Shown: positions 1-8,078 of the stretch, in pieces
Numbering within the stretch: position 1 is the first letter of the stretch
Layout: each line of letters begins with the position of its first letter
Source of the DNA: JAHDNZ01 sp036721855
Lineage (GTDB): Bacteria > Bacillota > DTU065
Assembly (NCBI GenBank): GCA_036721855.1
Contig: DAIMKF010000001.1
Coordinates: forward strand, 62,001-126,000
Length of the DNA: 64,000 nucleotides
Reading direction: 5' to 3'
Notes under the pieces: generated by a model
What the model saw: only the letters and a program-made list of their open reading frames with translations
Databases searched by the model: none
What the model was told of the DNA's origin: nothing
Made by a program: the position numbers and the translations under genes

Positions 1-623
1 TCCACAGTTCATATGCCTATGAAAGACCAGAAGAAGGCCAGAGCAATGAACGTTTAGAGTTTTTAGGGGATGCAGTTTTAGATCAGGTAGTTAGTGAATA
101 TTTATATAACAATTATCCCGAGGCCAAAGAGGGAGACATGACTAAATGGCGGGCGGCAGTTGTCTGCGAGTTAACACTCGCTGATGTGGCCCGCAAACTA
201 GGTCTGCAGAGTTTCTTGCTTTTAGGCAAAGGGATGCAAAAGACAGTTTTAAAACATAGTGATGCTTTACTGGCAGACTGTATGGAGGCCTTAATCGGAG
301 CCTTGTATCTAGATCAGGGCTATAAGGCTGTGGAAAAACTTCTAGAGCAGCCGATAAAACAGTATGTTTCCCTGGCTGTGCGGGGCAAACTTAAGCCGGA
401 TTACAAGACAGCACTGCAGGAATATACTCAAAGCCAGTATCATATTGTACCGGATTACCGGGTAATTGAAGAAAAAGGACCGGCTCATGCCAGAGAGTTT
501 GTGGTTGAAGTATCTTTTAATGACTTAGTCTGGGGTATTGCTGAGGGTAATAGCAAAAAAGAAGCTGAACAACATGCGGCCAAAGAAGCCTGGCAAAAGC
601 TTCATTTAGAAGAAATAGAATAA
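1..623 (+). CDS. rnc: Ribonuclease III, 5' end outside window
   Basis: Double-strand-specific endoribonuclease that processes rRNA precursors and structured mRNAs in the cytoplasm. The reading frame is open from the first bases, so the start lies before the window and about 206 residues are visible. The family signature NERLEFLGDAVL is encoded near bases 45-80, followed by the helical endonuclease domain. The last 70 or so residues form a double-stranded-RNA-binding domain ending in KKEAEQHAAKEAW. Placement a few genes upstream of smc and ftsY is the usual Bacillota arrangement, although here a small regulatory and sporulation cluster separates them. A strong hairpin follows the stop. Identification is secure; only the N-terminus is unseen. 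Confidence 0.97.
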   Translation, partial: HSSYAYERPEEGQSNERLEFLGDAVLDQVVSEYLYNNYPEAKEGDMTKWRAAVVCELTLADVARKLGLQSFLLLGKGMQKTVLKHSDALLADCMEALIGALYLDQGYKAVEKLLEQPIKQYVSLAVRGKLKPDYKTALQEYTQSQYHIVPDYRVIEEKGPAHAREFVVEVSFNDLVWGIAEGNSKKEAEQHAAKEAWQKLHLEEIE

Positions 624-624
624 A

Positions 625-671
625 AAAATCCCTGGGTAATCAGTAAAATACTGGGTAGCCAGGGATTTTAA
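625..671. terminator. Bidirectional terminator between rnc and the LexA-like gene
   Basis: TCCCTGG (629-635) pairs with CCAGGGA (659-665), and an inner CAGTA/TACTG helix extends the stem. An A-run lies on the left and a T-run on the right, so it can end transcription of rnc from the left and of the convergent regulator gene from the right. Confidence 0.85.
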
Positions 672-680
672 TTATCCAAC

Positions 681-1271
681 TTAGGTCAGATTTTTCTTAT
701 AACGGTATAACAAGACAACTGAACCGATTAAATTAAAAGGTGTATCTTTCAAGACTTCATAGGCATAGGGATCTTTTACAATACAACCCTCGGTAATTTT
801 GCGTAAGATTAAAGTGCCATAACCACGTACCCAAGCTAAGAACAGATCCTGTTCTTTTGGTTTTACTTCCGGATCTACCACTAAGAGATCGCCGGTAACT
901 AAAAAAGGCGCCCAATTAGAATTGGTAATCAAATAAGCAAAAGCTTTGTTCGAAGTTTTAACTAGACATAAAAAATCTTCTGTGGCATATTCATAATGTT
1001 TAGGAGAGACAATGTGACGTACAATAGGTATATAGGTTTGTATAGGGTTATCTCTAAGGAGATCATTCTCTTCACCCCAAGGGACACTGCGATCTAGGGC
1101 TGCCGCACGAAAGTCCCTGATACCTTTATAACCCGACTGATTAAGCCAATAATAAACCGAACGATTTTCTGCCCAACCCATATGTTCTGCAAGCTGATTA
1201 ACAGTAGCTGAGGGGTTTTCTCTTAAAAAACGAGCCATCTCTAGAATAACTTGGTTGCCATAGTTGCTCAA
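681..1271 (-). CDS. LexA/S24-like transcriptional regulator, peptidase site apparently altered
   Basis: A 196-residue protein with an N-terminal helix-turn-helix region (about residues 5-60) and a C-terminal half shaped like the LexA/S24 peptidase fold: FLVTGDLLVVDPEVKPKEQDL resembles the PGDLVLVDP block that follows the catalytic serine. At the usual G-D-S-M-x-P position the protein reads N-S-N-W-A-P. Aligning on the proline puts Asn at the nucleophile, and the expected Lys in the last strand (TLILRKI) is also unclear, so self-cleavage is doubtful. The start is TTG at 1271 because a strong GGGAGGGG ribosome site lies six bases upstream. It is transcribed away from spoVS. A sensor or repressor role is inferred; this is probably not the cell's main LexA. 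Confidence 0.6.
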   Translation of the reverse strand: MSNYGNQVILEMARFLRENPSATVNQLAEHMGWAENRSVYYWLNQSGYKGIRDFRAAALDRSVPWGEENDLLRDNPIQTYIPIVRHIVSPKHYEYATEDFLCLVKTSNKAFAYLITNSNWAPFLVTGDLLVVDPEVKPKEQDLFLAWVRGYGTLILRKITEGCIVKDPYAYEVLKDTPFNLIGSVVLLYRYKKNLT

Positions 1272-1418
1272 TATATTCCCCTCCCTTAAGAATTTCTAAA
1301 CCTGTTCTTAATCTTTTTTCTTTTTAGAAAAGATACATAAAAACCTTTACAAAAAAGGTGTACAAATGAGATAATCGGTACACATAACCTGTAATTAAAT
1401 AGCAAATCTAAAAGATTA

Positions 1419-1445
1419 GAAGGAATTTTTTGTTGGTAAGGGAAT
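1419..1445 (+). promoter_or_regulatory. Candidate sigma-H promoter for spoVS
   Basis: GAAGGAATT (1419-1427) matches the sigma-H -35 pattern RWAGGAxxT, and GAAT (1442-1445) matches the core of the -10 element at close to the known spacing (13 bases plus one flanking base). spoVS is a known sigma-H target in Bacillus subtilis, and a SigH-like gene lies 600 bases downstream. A start near 1455 would leave a leader of about 200 bases. The base before GAAT is G, which is not preferred. Confidence 0.5.
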
Positions 1446-1538
1446 AATATATAGTAGGCAAACAAAAAATAGGTCAATATCATTGTTATAAACTTAAAAC
1501 CAATAAATAATTTCGGTACAGGTAAATCTAGTGCAAGC

Positions 1539-1609
1539 CTTAGGTAGTAGTATATGTACTACTAAAGATACTAAAAAGTATCAACCTAAGAACCCTTAAT
1601 TTAGGGGGT
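1539..1609 (+). ncRNA. Structured spoVS leader with a three-way junction
   Basis: An outer stem CTTAGGT (1539-1545) / ACCTAAG (1584-1590) encloses two perfect hairpins. Hairpin A is AGTAGTA-TATG-TACTACT (1546-1563). Hairpin B is GATACT-AAAA-AGTATC (1567-1582). The junction linkers are 0, 3 (AAA) and 1 (A) bases. A further weak hairpin CCCT/AGGG (1593-1606) follows. All pairings are exact by inspection. It lies between the candidate promoter and the spoVS ribosome site. I do not recognise it as a known riboswitch class. Confidence 0.55.
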
Positions 1610-1663
1610 GTTTTAGCTAATTAATTGCTCTTTCGCTGTCAAATCATAGAAGGAGGTAAGGCT

Positions 1664-1924
1664 ATGGAAGTACTTAAAGTTTCAACTAACTCTATCCCTA
1701 AATCTGTTGCTGGTGCTTTGGCTGCAGTTTTAAGAGAAAAAGGCACTGCAGAGTTGCAGGCAGTAGGTGCAGGGGCAGTAAACCAAGCTGTTAAGGCCAT
1801 TGCGATTGCTAGAGGTTTTGTTGCGCCTAATGGAATTGATCTGGTGTGTATCCCTGCTTTTGCAGAGATTGAGATCGATGGCGAAGAGCGTACAGCTATT
1901 AAATTTATTGTCGAACCCAGATAA
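1664..1924 (+). CDS. spoVS: Stage V sporulation protein S
   Basis: Small (86-residue) Alba-like protein that influences spore coat assembly and passage through stage V in Bacillota; its molecular activity is not settled. Nearly the whole protein matches the highly conserved family, including the VSTNSIPKSVAGALA start, the AVGAGAVNQAVKAIAIAR core and the EIDGEERTAIKF end. An in-frame codon lies further upstream, but the ATG at 1664 is chosen because AGAAGGAGG sits directly before it and the family begins MEVLKVS. The gene stands alone between its leader and a terminator, and points toward the sigma-factor gene. It supports a spore-forming host. Confidence 0.95.
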   Translation: MEVLKVSTNSIPKSVAGALAAVLREKGTAELQAVGAGAVNQAVKAIAIARGFVAPNGIDLVCIPAFAEIEIDGEERTAIKFIVEPR

Positions 1925-1939
1925 CCTAGTTAAAAACAA

Positions 1940-1967
1940 GGACTGCCTAGGGCAGTCCCTTTTTTTG
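1940..1967 (+). terminator. Intrinsic terminator after spoVS
   Basis: GGACTGCC (1940-1947) pairs with GGCAGTCC (1951-1958) through a three-base loop and is followed by a run of T. Confidence 0.93.
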
Positions 1968-2028
1968 GCATAATTGGTACTATCTCCCCATATGAATTAT
2001 TAGACAAGCAAGAAGCGGGGGGATAGAT

Positions 2029-2712
2029 GTGCCTAAGATACAGCTCAGTGAAAAAGAGTTAATTAATCTTTGCCGTTATCAAGATGAAGAGGCCTTAGAA
2101 AAAATGTTAAAGCGGTATCTGCCTATGGTTCATCATATAGTTTCTCGTTACCGTTTTAGTATGATTGAAAAAGAAGACCTCTTGCAAGAAGGTCTTCTCG
2201 GACTTTATGTGGCACTACTTCAATATGATGATAGCTATGGAATAAAGTTTAGTTCTTTTGCTTATATTTGCATTCTGCGTAAAGTTCTCAATGCTATTAA
2301 GCAAAGCACTAAGGCCGGTAATAAGATCTTAAATGAAGCGGTATCCTTAAATAATAAAGTAAGTTATGATGAAAATCGCTCTTTGATGGATTTTATTGAA
2401 GCTGAAGGAGAAGAGCCTTTTGAATGTTTAAATCGCAGGCGAATAGATGAATTGTTTTATCAGGTTTTGCAAGAACAGTGTTCTTTACTTGAATTAGCTG
2501 TCAGCATTTTGCTTACCGAGGGCTATTCTACTTCGGAGATAGAAAAAGCTCTCGGTGTTGAAGCAAAAGTGATCGATAATGCTCGCACCAGGTTAAAAAG
2601 GAAGCTGGATCGTCTTTTAATAGAAAACGGTACTATCCATGAAGCCAGAGGTAAAAAACGCCGCAAACGAGAAGACCTCTACTATCAGTTGCCAATAATT
2701 ATCCGCAAATAA
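2029..2712 (+). CDS. SigH-like sigma-70 family factor
   Basis: A 227-residue RNA polymerase sigma factor. Region 2 is clear: EDLLQEGLLGLYVAL (about residues 48-62), then FSSFAYICILRKVLNAIKQ, which resembles the FAELCVTRQIITAIK segment of SigH. A short linker leads to region 4, a helix-turn-helix at about residues 165-205 (YSTSEIEKALGVEAKVIDNAR). The C-terminus is a basic tail rich in Lys and Arg. It begins with GTG behind a GGGGGG ribosome site. It lies just downstream of spoVS, which carries a candidate sigma-H promoter. Whether it is the organism's SigH or a paralogue cannot be told, since SigH is usually found near secE-nusG. Confidence 0.8.
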   Translation: MPKIQLSEKELINLCRYQDEEALEKMLKRYLPMVHHIVSRYRFSMIEKEDLLQEGLLGLYVALLQYDDSYGIKFSSFAYICILRKVLNAIKQSTKAGNKILNEAVSLNNKVSYDENRSLMDFIEAEGEEPFECLNRRRIDELFYQVLQEQCSLLELAVSILLTEGYSTSEIEKALGVEAKVIDNARTRLKRKLDRLLIENGTIHEARGKKRRKREDLYYQLPIIIRK

Positions 2713-2720
2713 ATTGCTTA

Positions 2721-2754
2721 GACTTGCCTAGGTTAAACCAGCAAGTCTTTTTTG
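2721..2754 (+). terminator. Intrinsic terminator after the sigma-factor gene
   Basis: GACTTGC (2721-2727) pairs with GCAAGTC (2741-2747) and is followed by TTTTTTT. Confidence 0.88.
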
Positions 2755-2784
2755 ATTAATTTAAAAAAGCTATAGCAGGAGAAC

Positions 2785-2833
2785 GCTTAAACTAAGCAGA
2801 ATAGTTTGTAGGGCAAACCTAGGCCGTTTAAGC
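2785..2833 (+). ncRNA. Structured leader before the winged-helix regulator
   Basis: GCTTAAAC (2785-2792) and GTTTAAGC (2826-2833) are exact reverse complements. They enclose a second hairpin, GTTTG (2804-2808) / CAAAC (2814-2818). It lies 25 bases before the regulator's start codon. It could be an RNA element or an operator dyad; I do not recognise it. Confidence 0.4.
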
Positions 2834-2857
2834 TAACTGCCAGAGGGAGAATTAATC

Positions 2858-3172
2858 ATGGATCATAACAGTAAGATTATCAAAATCGATCGGGTAATTC
2901 ATGAGCCGGTACGTTTAGCTATCATGAACTGCCTATATGAAAGAGAATTTGTTGATTTTAATGGGCTATTAACAGAGTTTGCACTTACCCGCGGAAACTT
3001 GGCCAGTCATATTAAACGTTTAGAACAGGCCCAATATGTTGAGGTTATTAAAACCTTTAGGCAACGCATACCCCACACAACCTATAGTTTAACCCAAAAA
3101 GGACGTCAAGCTTATAAAAACTATTGGGATTTCATCGATGAAATTCGTCAAAAAATAGTTTTGGGGGGATAA
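2858..3172 (+). CDS. Winged-helix DNA-binding regulator (HTH_34 type)
   Basis: A 104-residue protein consisting of one winged-helix domain. RVIHEPVRLAIMNCLYE (about residues 12-28) is the typical first helix. The region FNGLLTEFALTRGNLASHIKRLEQAQYVEV is the helix-turn-helix with its recognition helix, and TYSLTQKGRQAY is the wing. It is of the MarR/ArsR-like group often annotated as a transcriptional regulator with domain PF13601. There is no sensor domain. The stop is only one base before the smc start, so the two are almost certainly co-transcribed. Its targets are unknown. Confidence 0.82.
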   Translation: MDHNSKIIKIDRVIHEPVRLAIMNCLYEREFVDFNGLLTEFALTRGNLASHIKRLEQAQYVEVIKTFRQRIPHTTYSLTQKGRQAYKNYWDFIDEIRQKIVLGG

Positions 3173-3173
3173 T

Positions 3174-6100
3174 ATGCAGTTAAAAAAGCTGGAAATTTAT
3201 GGATTTAAATCTTTTGCCGATAAGACAGTTATCGATTTCCCTCAAGGTATTACTGCTATAGTAGGACCAAACGGCAGTGGTAAAAGCAATGTTGCCGATG
3301 CTATCCGCTGGGTGTTAGGTGAACAGTCTACAAAGGAGCTAAGAGGAGAAAAAGTTGAGGATTTTATCTTTAACGGCAGCGTTGAAAGACATAAGTTAGG
3401 TTATGCCCAGGTTTCGCTTACCTTTGATAACTCAGATGGTTATCTAACGACCGACTTTAATGAAATTACAGTTACACGTAAAGCATACCGTTCGGGCGAG
3501 AGTGAGTTTTACATCAATAAATCGCGTTGCCGTTTAAAAGATATTCAAGAGCTTTTTTTAGATACGGGACTAACTCGCAACTCTTTTGCCATGGTAAGCC
3601 AAGGCCAGGTAGAATCGATAGTCGAGGCCAGACCCAAAGAAAGAAGAGTGTTTTTTGATGAAGCTGCTGGCATCAATAAGTATAAAGCTAAAAAGGAAGA
3701 GACCTTAAGGAAACTAGCAAGAACAGAACTTGATCTGTCCAGGGCTCAAGATATAGCCTCGGAACTTGAACTAAGAATTGAACCCTTAAGAATAGCTAGA
3801 GAGAAAGCACAGAAATATAAAGCTCTTGCCGGTGAGTTGCATCTAGCCAAAGAGAAGCTTATATTTTCAGAGTATTGGCAGATATCACAAGCGCTTAAAG
3901 TAGCTAGTACTAAAAAGGTTCAAAAAGAAGACGAAGTGATTTTTTTTGATAAAAAGTATAGCCAGCTGGAGGCGGAAGAAGCATTAACCAAAGAAAAGCT
4001 AAGGATTTTAGAAGAAGAGCTGGCTTTAGAACAAAACGATCTCTATCAGATAGAACAGACTCTACAAAGTTTAGCCGGAGATCTACGCGTGTTGAAAACA
4101 AGAAAGGACAATCTTATAGATAAAGCCTGCCTACTTAGGCAAAATGTTAAAGAAAAAGAAGATCAGCAAATTGAGCTTACAAATAGTCTTAAAAAAGCCA
4201 CTCTGGCAAAGAATAACCTCGATGAAGAGCTTTATTTAATTGATAATCTTCTTATAAAAAAACAAACCGAACTGGAAAGCTATTTGACGGCTCAAAAAAG
4301 TAATCAAACAGAGATTGAAAATCTAAAGGATCTCTTATTTGAAAAGAGTCAAGAAATCTCTGCTAAGCGCAATCAAAAAGTTCAATTGGAAAGAGAACTG
4401 GAACTAACCAATACAGCTTTGCTAAAAGTCAAGGCCAGTCTAGAGGAAAAACAGCAAGAGCTAAATGAAAAAGAAGACGACATAGCTAACTTAAAAAATC
4501 AAATAAAATGGCATGAACAAGAAGAGACAACACTACTAAAAGCTAAGGAAAAACAAAAGGAGACTCTTCTTACGAAAGAAAAAGAGTACCGGTTGAAAAT
4601 GGCTGAGTTTCAAGAGGTTAAAGAATCACAAAAAGAAAAAAGTGCCCAGCTTAAAATATTGGAGGCTACCGAAGATGAACTCTATGGTTATTATGACGGC
4701 GTAAAGGCTGTTTTAAAAACACAGCTTTCAGGAGTTATTGGTGTGGTTGCCAAATTAATAACTGTGCCTGGGCATTTAACTAAAGCCGTCGAAGCTGTCC
4801 TTGGAGCACAGCTTCAGGGTATAGTAACTCAAACAGATCTAGTGGCAGAGAAAGCGATTGGCTATCTAAGAGAAAATCGATTGGGGAAAGCTACCTTCTA
4901 TCCCTTAAATCTTCTAACCAAAAGGTCCATCTCAGACCAAGATCAGAAGCTTTTTTCTAGTCAAGGAGTCCTCGGGCTTTTAAGGGATTTTTTGGGTTTG
5001 AGTGCCGAGCTTGCCGTACTTGCGGATCATTTGGGAGGCCAAACTTTTGTTATCGATAATTTAGAAAATGCGCGACTACTGGCAAAAAGAAGCCAGAGTC
5101 GTTATCGAATTGTCACTTTAGATGGCGATGTAATCTGGAGTGGGGGTACGATAACAGGTGGAGCCCAAAAGGAAGAAAGAGTAGGTCTTTTAAAAAGACA
5201 AGCCCTTATAAGACAGTTAAAAGCTGAGACCCAAATAGAAGCAGCCAAAATTGTGGGGTTACAAGAGGCGGTTAACAAGTTGCAATCTAGTTTGAACAAA
5301 GAAACAGAAAAGCTTAAAGATTTAGATACCAAGCTGCAAAACAATAAACTCAAGCAAGAGTCATCTAAAGCCTCACTAAAGTCACTTTTAAGCAATATTG
5401 AAAGCTTTAGGCTAGATTTTGACTTGATGGTTAAAGAAGAAAAAGAGTTGCAAAAGAGAATCGACAGCTTAAACGACAGCTGCCAGCATTTGCTAAAAGA
5501 AGAGGAGTCATTTATAAAGGAAGAAAGTAAACTTAGAACTCATCTAAAAAGCTTAAGTTCCAAAGAATGGACAGAGGAGCCAAGACTAAGAGAAGAATAT
5601 CAAAGTATAAAAGATAGGGAAACTCGGGTCAAAGAACGAGTAAACTATGCCCGAAAAGAAAAAGAAGCCCTCGAAAAAGAAAAAGAAACCCTCGAAGTTG
5701 AACATCAAGCTATTAAAAGAAACCTGAAAGAAGTTTTTTTAGAAGAGATTAATGAAAGGTTAAATACCTTTGAAAAAGAGAAGTTAAGAACAGTAGGTCT
5801 TCTAAAAAGCGAAGTGTTTAGGAGAGCTCTTAATCAAAAAAAGACAGTAAAAACAGAGCTTATAAATAAAATAACTGAATACGAAAAAGAGATTAAAGCT
5901 TTAAGGCCACAGGTGTTTGAAGCTGAAAAAAGCTTACGCGAAGCCAGCACAGAATTAGCCCGTTTAGAGAGCCAATACGAAGCTTGTCTAAGAAGGGCTG
6001 AAGAGCTGGAGATCTCTTTTACCGATGTAGATCAGTCTATGGCTTTGCCCAAGGAAGAAAGAAATCGACTCTCTCAATTAATAAGACGTCTAGATAAGGA

Positions 6101-6734
6101 GATTAGTGCCTTAGGACCGGTTAATTTGGGAGCTATTGACGAATACCAAGAGGTCTTTGAACGTTATAGTTTTTTAAAAACCCAGATCGATGATCTCAAT
6201 GAAGCCAGAGAAGATCTTAACCAGGTTCTATCTCGCTTAGATCAGACAAGCCGGACAAAGTTTACCGAAGCTTTTTTAAAAATAAAAAAAGAATTTGAAA
6301 AGCTATTTAAAATTCTCTTTGGTGGTGGCGAAGCTTCTTTAATTCTTGAAGAGGGCGATATCTTAGAAGCCGGTATTGAGATTGAAGCACAGCCTCCCGG
6401 GAAAAAATTCCAAAGCATTGCTCTTTTAAGTGGTGGAGAGAAGGCACTGACAGCAATCGCTTTAGTTTTTGCTGCGATTTCCGTATGCCAGGTACCGTTT
6501 TATCTCTTTGACGAGATTGATGCACCACTTGATGAAGCTAATCTGGAACGTTATGTTGAACTAATCAAGGAAAAAGCAGCTCTCTCACAATTGATTATTA
6601 TTACTCATCGTCGTCGCAGTATGGAAGCGGCCCATCTTCTTTATGGTGTAACTATGGAAGAAAAAGGGGTCAGTAAAATCCTATCTTTGCGCCTGGAAGA
6701 TGAGCAGGCAACAGTAGCTTTAGTAGAAGACTAA
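3174..6734 (+). CDS. smc: Chromosome segregation ATPase SMC
   Basis: Condensin ATPase that compacts and segregates the chromosome together with ScpA and ScpB, which are not in this window. At 1186 residues it has the normal length. The Walker A motif GPNGSGKSN lies near residues 32-40 and is followed by long coiled coil. The hinge domain runs from about residue 520 to 660, beginning GVIGVVAKLITV. After a second coiled coil come the ABC signature LLSGGEKALTAIAL (about 1085) and Walker B FYLFDEIDAPLD (about 1107-1120). It overlaps no neighbour but sits one base after the winged-helix gene and 24 bases before ftsY, the usual Bacillota order. Confidence 0.98.
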   Translation: MQLKKLEIYGFKSFADKTVIDFPQGITAIVGPNGSGKSNVADAIRWVLGEQSTKELRGEKVEDFIFNGSVERHKLGYAQVSLTFDNSDGYLTTDFNEITVTRKAYRSGESEFYINKSRCRLKDIQELFLDTGLTRNSFAMVSQGQVESIVEARPKERRVFFDEAAGINKYKAKKEETLRKLARTELDLSRAQDIASELELRIEPLRIAREKAQKYKALAGELHLAKEKLIFSEYWQISQALKVASTKKVQKEDEVIFFDKKYSQLEAEEALTKEKLRILEEELALEQNDLYQIEQTLQSLAGDLRVLKTRKDNLIDKACLLRQNVKEKEDQQIELTNSLKKATLAKNNLDEELYLIDNLLIKKQTELESYLTAQKSNQTEIENLKDLLFEKSQEISAKRNQKVQLERELELTNTALLKVKASLEEKQQELNEKEDDIANLKNQIKWHEQEETTLLKAKEKQKETLLTKEKEYRLKMAEFQEVKESQKEKSAQLKILEATEDELYGYYDGVKAVLKTQLSGVIGVVAKLITVPGHLTKAVEAVLGAQLQGIVTQTDLVAEKAIGYLRENRLGKATFYPLNLLTKRSISDQDQKLFSSQGVLGLLRDFLGLSAELAVLADHLGGQTFVIDNLENARLLAKRSQSRYRIVTLDGDVIWSGGTITGGAQKEERVGLLKRQALIRQLKAETQIEAAKIVGLQEAVNKLQSSLNKETEKLKDLDTKLQNNKLKQESSKASLKSLLSNIESFRLDFDLMVKEEKELQKRIDSLNDSCQHLLKEEESFIKEESKLRTHLKSLSSKEWTEEPRLREEYQSIKDRETRVKERVNYARKEKEALEKEKETLEVEHQAIKRNLKEVFLEEINERLNTFEKEKLRTVGLLKSEVFRRALNQKKTVKTELINKITEYEKEIKALRPQVFEAEKSLREASTELARLESQYEACLRRAEELEISFTDVDQSMALPKEERNRLSQLIRRLDKEISALGPVNLGAIDEYQEVFERYSFLKTQIDDLNEAREDLNQVLSRLDQTSRTKFTEAFLKIKKEFEKLFKILFGGGEASLILEEGDILEAGIEIEAQPPGKKFQSIALLSGGEKALTAIALVFAAISVCQVPFYLFDEIDAPLDEANLERYVELIKEKAALSQLIIITHRRRSMEAAHLLYGVTMEEKGVSKILSLRLEDEQATVALVED

Positions 6735-6758
6735 ACAATAACTTGAGGTGAAATTTTT

Positions 6759-7667
6759 ATGAGTTTTTTTGACAAGCTTGTCAGTGGTCTTAATAAAACC
6801 AGAAACAATTTGGTAAAACAGATCCAAAGCGTATTAAAAGGTAAAAATATCACGGCAGAACTTTTTGAGGAATTAGAAGAGATTTTAATCGGTGCCGATA
6901 TTGGGGTTAGAAGTACGCTAGAAATCATAGAAAATCTTAAATTGCGTTGTGCCAAAGAGAAGATTATCTCCGGTGAAGAGGTAGAAAAGATTCTCCAAGA
7001 AGAGATCGCAAAACTTCTGGGCAATAAAGAACAGTTAAAACCTCCCGCAAGTACACCTTGGATTATTATGGTAGTAGGTGTAAACGGTGTGGGTAAAACT
7101 ACCACCATTGGCAAACTGGCAGCTAAATTTGTGGCAAAAGGTAATAAGGTTATTTTAGCCGCAGGCGATACTTTTCGCGCCGCAGCTGCCGAGCAGCTTG
7201 AGATCTGGGCTAATAGATCAGGAGCCCAACTTATTCGCCATGAGGAAGGTTCAGACCCGGCAGCTGTAGCCTATGATGCTGTTCAAGCGGCAAGAAATCG
7301 CAAAGCTGATGTATTAATAATTGATACGGCCGGAAGACTCCATACCAAAACCAACTTGATGGAAGAACTTAAAAAGATACGCCGGGTGATAAATAGAGAA
7401 ATTGAAAATGCTCCACAGGATGTACTTTTGGTACTAGATGCCACTACCGGCCAAAACGGTTTAAATCAAGCTAAGGTCTTTAAAGAAGCTACTGAGGTAA
7501 ACGGGATTGTCCTAACTAAATTAGACGGAACATCCAAAGGTGGTATTGTGGTAGCTATCAAAAAAGAACTTGGCCTGCCTGTAAAGCTGATTGGCGTAGG
7601 CGAAGGCATTGAGGATTTGCAAGAGTTTGATCCTAACGATTTTGTGGCAGCTTTGTTTAACAAATAA
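6759..7667 (+). CDS. ftsY: Signal recognition particle receptor FtsY
   Basis: SRP-receptor GTPase that docks the SRP-ribosome complex at the membrane so that membrane proteins are inserted during translation. The 302-residue protein is a compact NG form without the long acidic A domain of enterobacteria. A helical N domain occupies the first 85 residues. G-domain motifs follow: GVNGVGKTTT (about 106), DTFRAAA (about 137), DTAGR (about 188) and TKLDGTSKGG (about 253). AGGTG lies upstream of the ATG. Its partner Ffh is two genes downstream. Confidence 0.97.
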   Translation: MSFFDKLVSGLNKTRNNLVKQIQSVLKGKNITAELFEELEEILIGADIGVRSTLEIIENLKLRCAKEKIISGEEVEKILQEEIAKLLGNKEQLKPPASTPWIIMVVGVNGVGKTTTIGKLAAKFVAKGNKVILAAGDTFRAAAAEQLEIWANRSGAQLIRHEEGSDPAAVAYDAVQAARNRKADVLIIDTAGRLHTKTNLMEELKKIRRVINREIENAPQDVLLVLDATTGQNGLNQAKVFKEATEVNGIVLTKLDGTSKGGIVVAIKKELGLPVKLIGVGEGIEDLQEFDPNDFVAALFNK

Positions 7668-7727
7668 CTGTCAAGGAAAAAAGCTTGACAGAGGTATGAG
7701 TATATTTTATACTACCTAAGGAAGGGG

Positions 7728-8078
7728 ATGCCCATGGAAATCGTAAAGACTGTACGCATGGGTCTTCTCAATGATTTTTATGGTCCACTGTTAACATCCA
7801 AACAAAGACATTGCATCCAGCTTTACTACGAAGCCGATCTCTCCCTGGCTGAAACTGCGGAAAAATTCGGTAGCAGCAGGCAAGCTGTATATGATCTCCT
7901 CAAACGCACAGAGAGACTGCTTGAAGAATACGAAAGCAAACTGGGTTTGTTGGCCAAACACAACAAAAGACAAAAAAGTTATGCGGCTTTAGTTGAATTG
8001 GCTAAGGGCTGTCAAAAGGAAAAGGAGCTTCGAGCTTTAGTAGCTGAACTGGAAAGGATTGAAACCAGTGATATTTGA
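7728..8078 (+). CDS. ylxM: YlxM-family SRP-associated DNA-binding-like protein
   Basis: A 116-residue helix-turn-helix protein of the UPF0122/YlxM family, found next to ffh in most Bacillota and some other phyla and thought to modulate SRP assembly or activity. The family hallmark LTSKQRHCIQLYYEADLSLAETAE (about residues 18-45), the recognition segment SRQAVYDLLKRTE and the coiled C-terminal tail are all present. AAGGAAGGGG precedes the ATG at 7728; a second ATG two codons in is also possible. Its stop lies inside the first codons of ffh, so the two are translationally coupled. Confidence 0.93.
   Translation: MPMEIVKTVRMGLLNDFYGPLLTSKQRHCIQLYYEADLSLAETAEKFGSSRQAVYDLLKRTERLLEEYESKLGLLAKHNKRQKSYAALVELAKGCQKEKELRALVAELERIETSDI

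Noticed and set aside
1286..1483. 65-residue open frame on the reverse strand
   Set aside because: Low-complexity hydrophobic and basic product with no ribosome site, lying over the spoVS promoter region.
5102..5395. 97-residue reverse frame inside smc
   Set aside because: Shadow of the smc coding sequence, rich in Ser and Leu as expected from the antisense of coiled coil.
6731..7114. 127-residue reverse frame over ftsY
   Set aside because: Antisense shadow of ftsY; product resembles no known protein and has no ribosome site.
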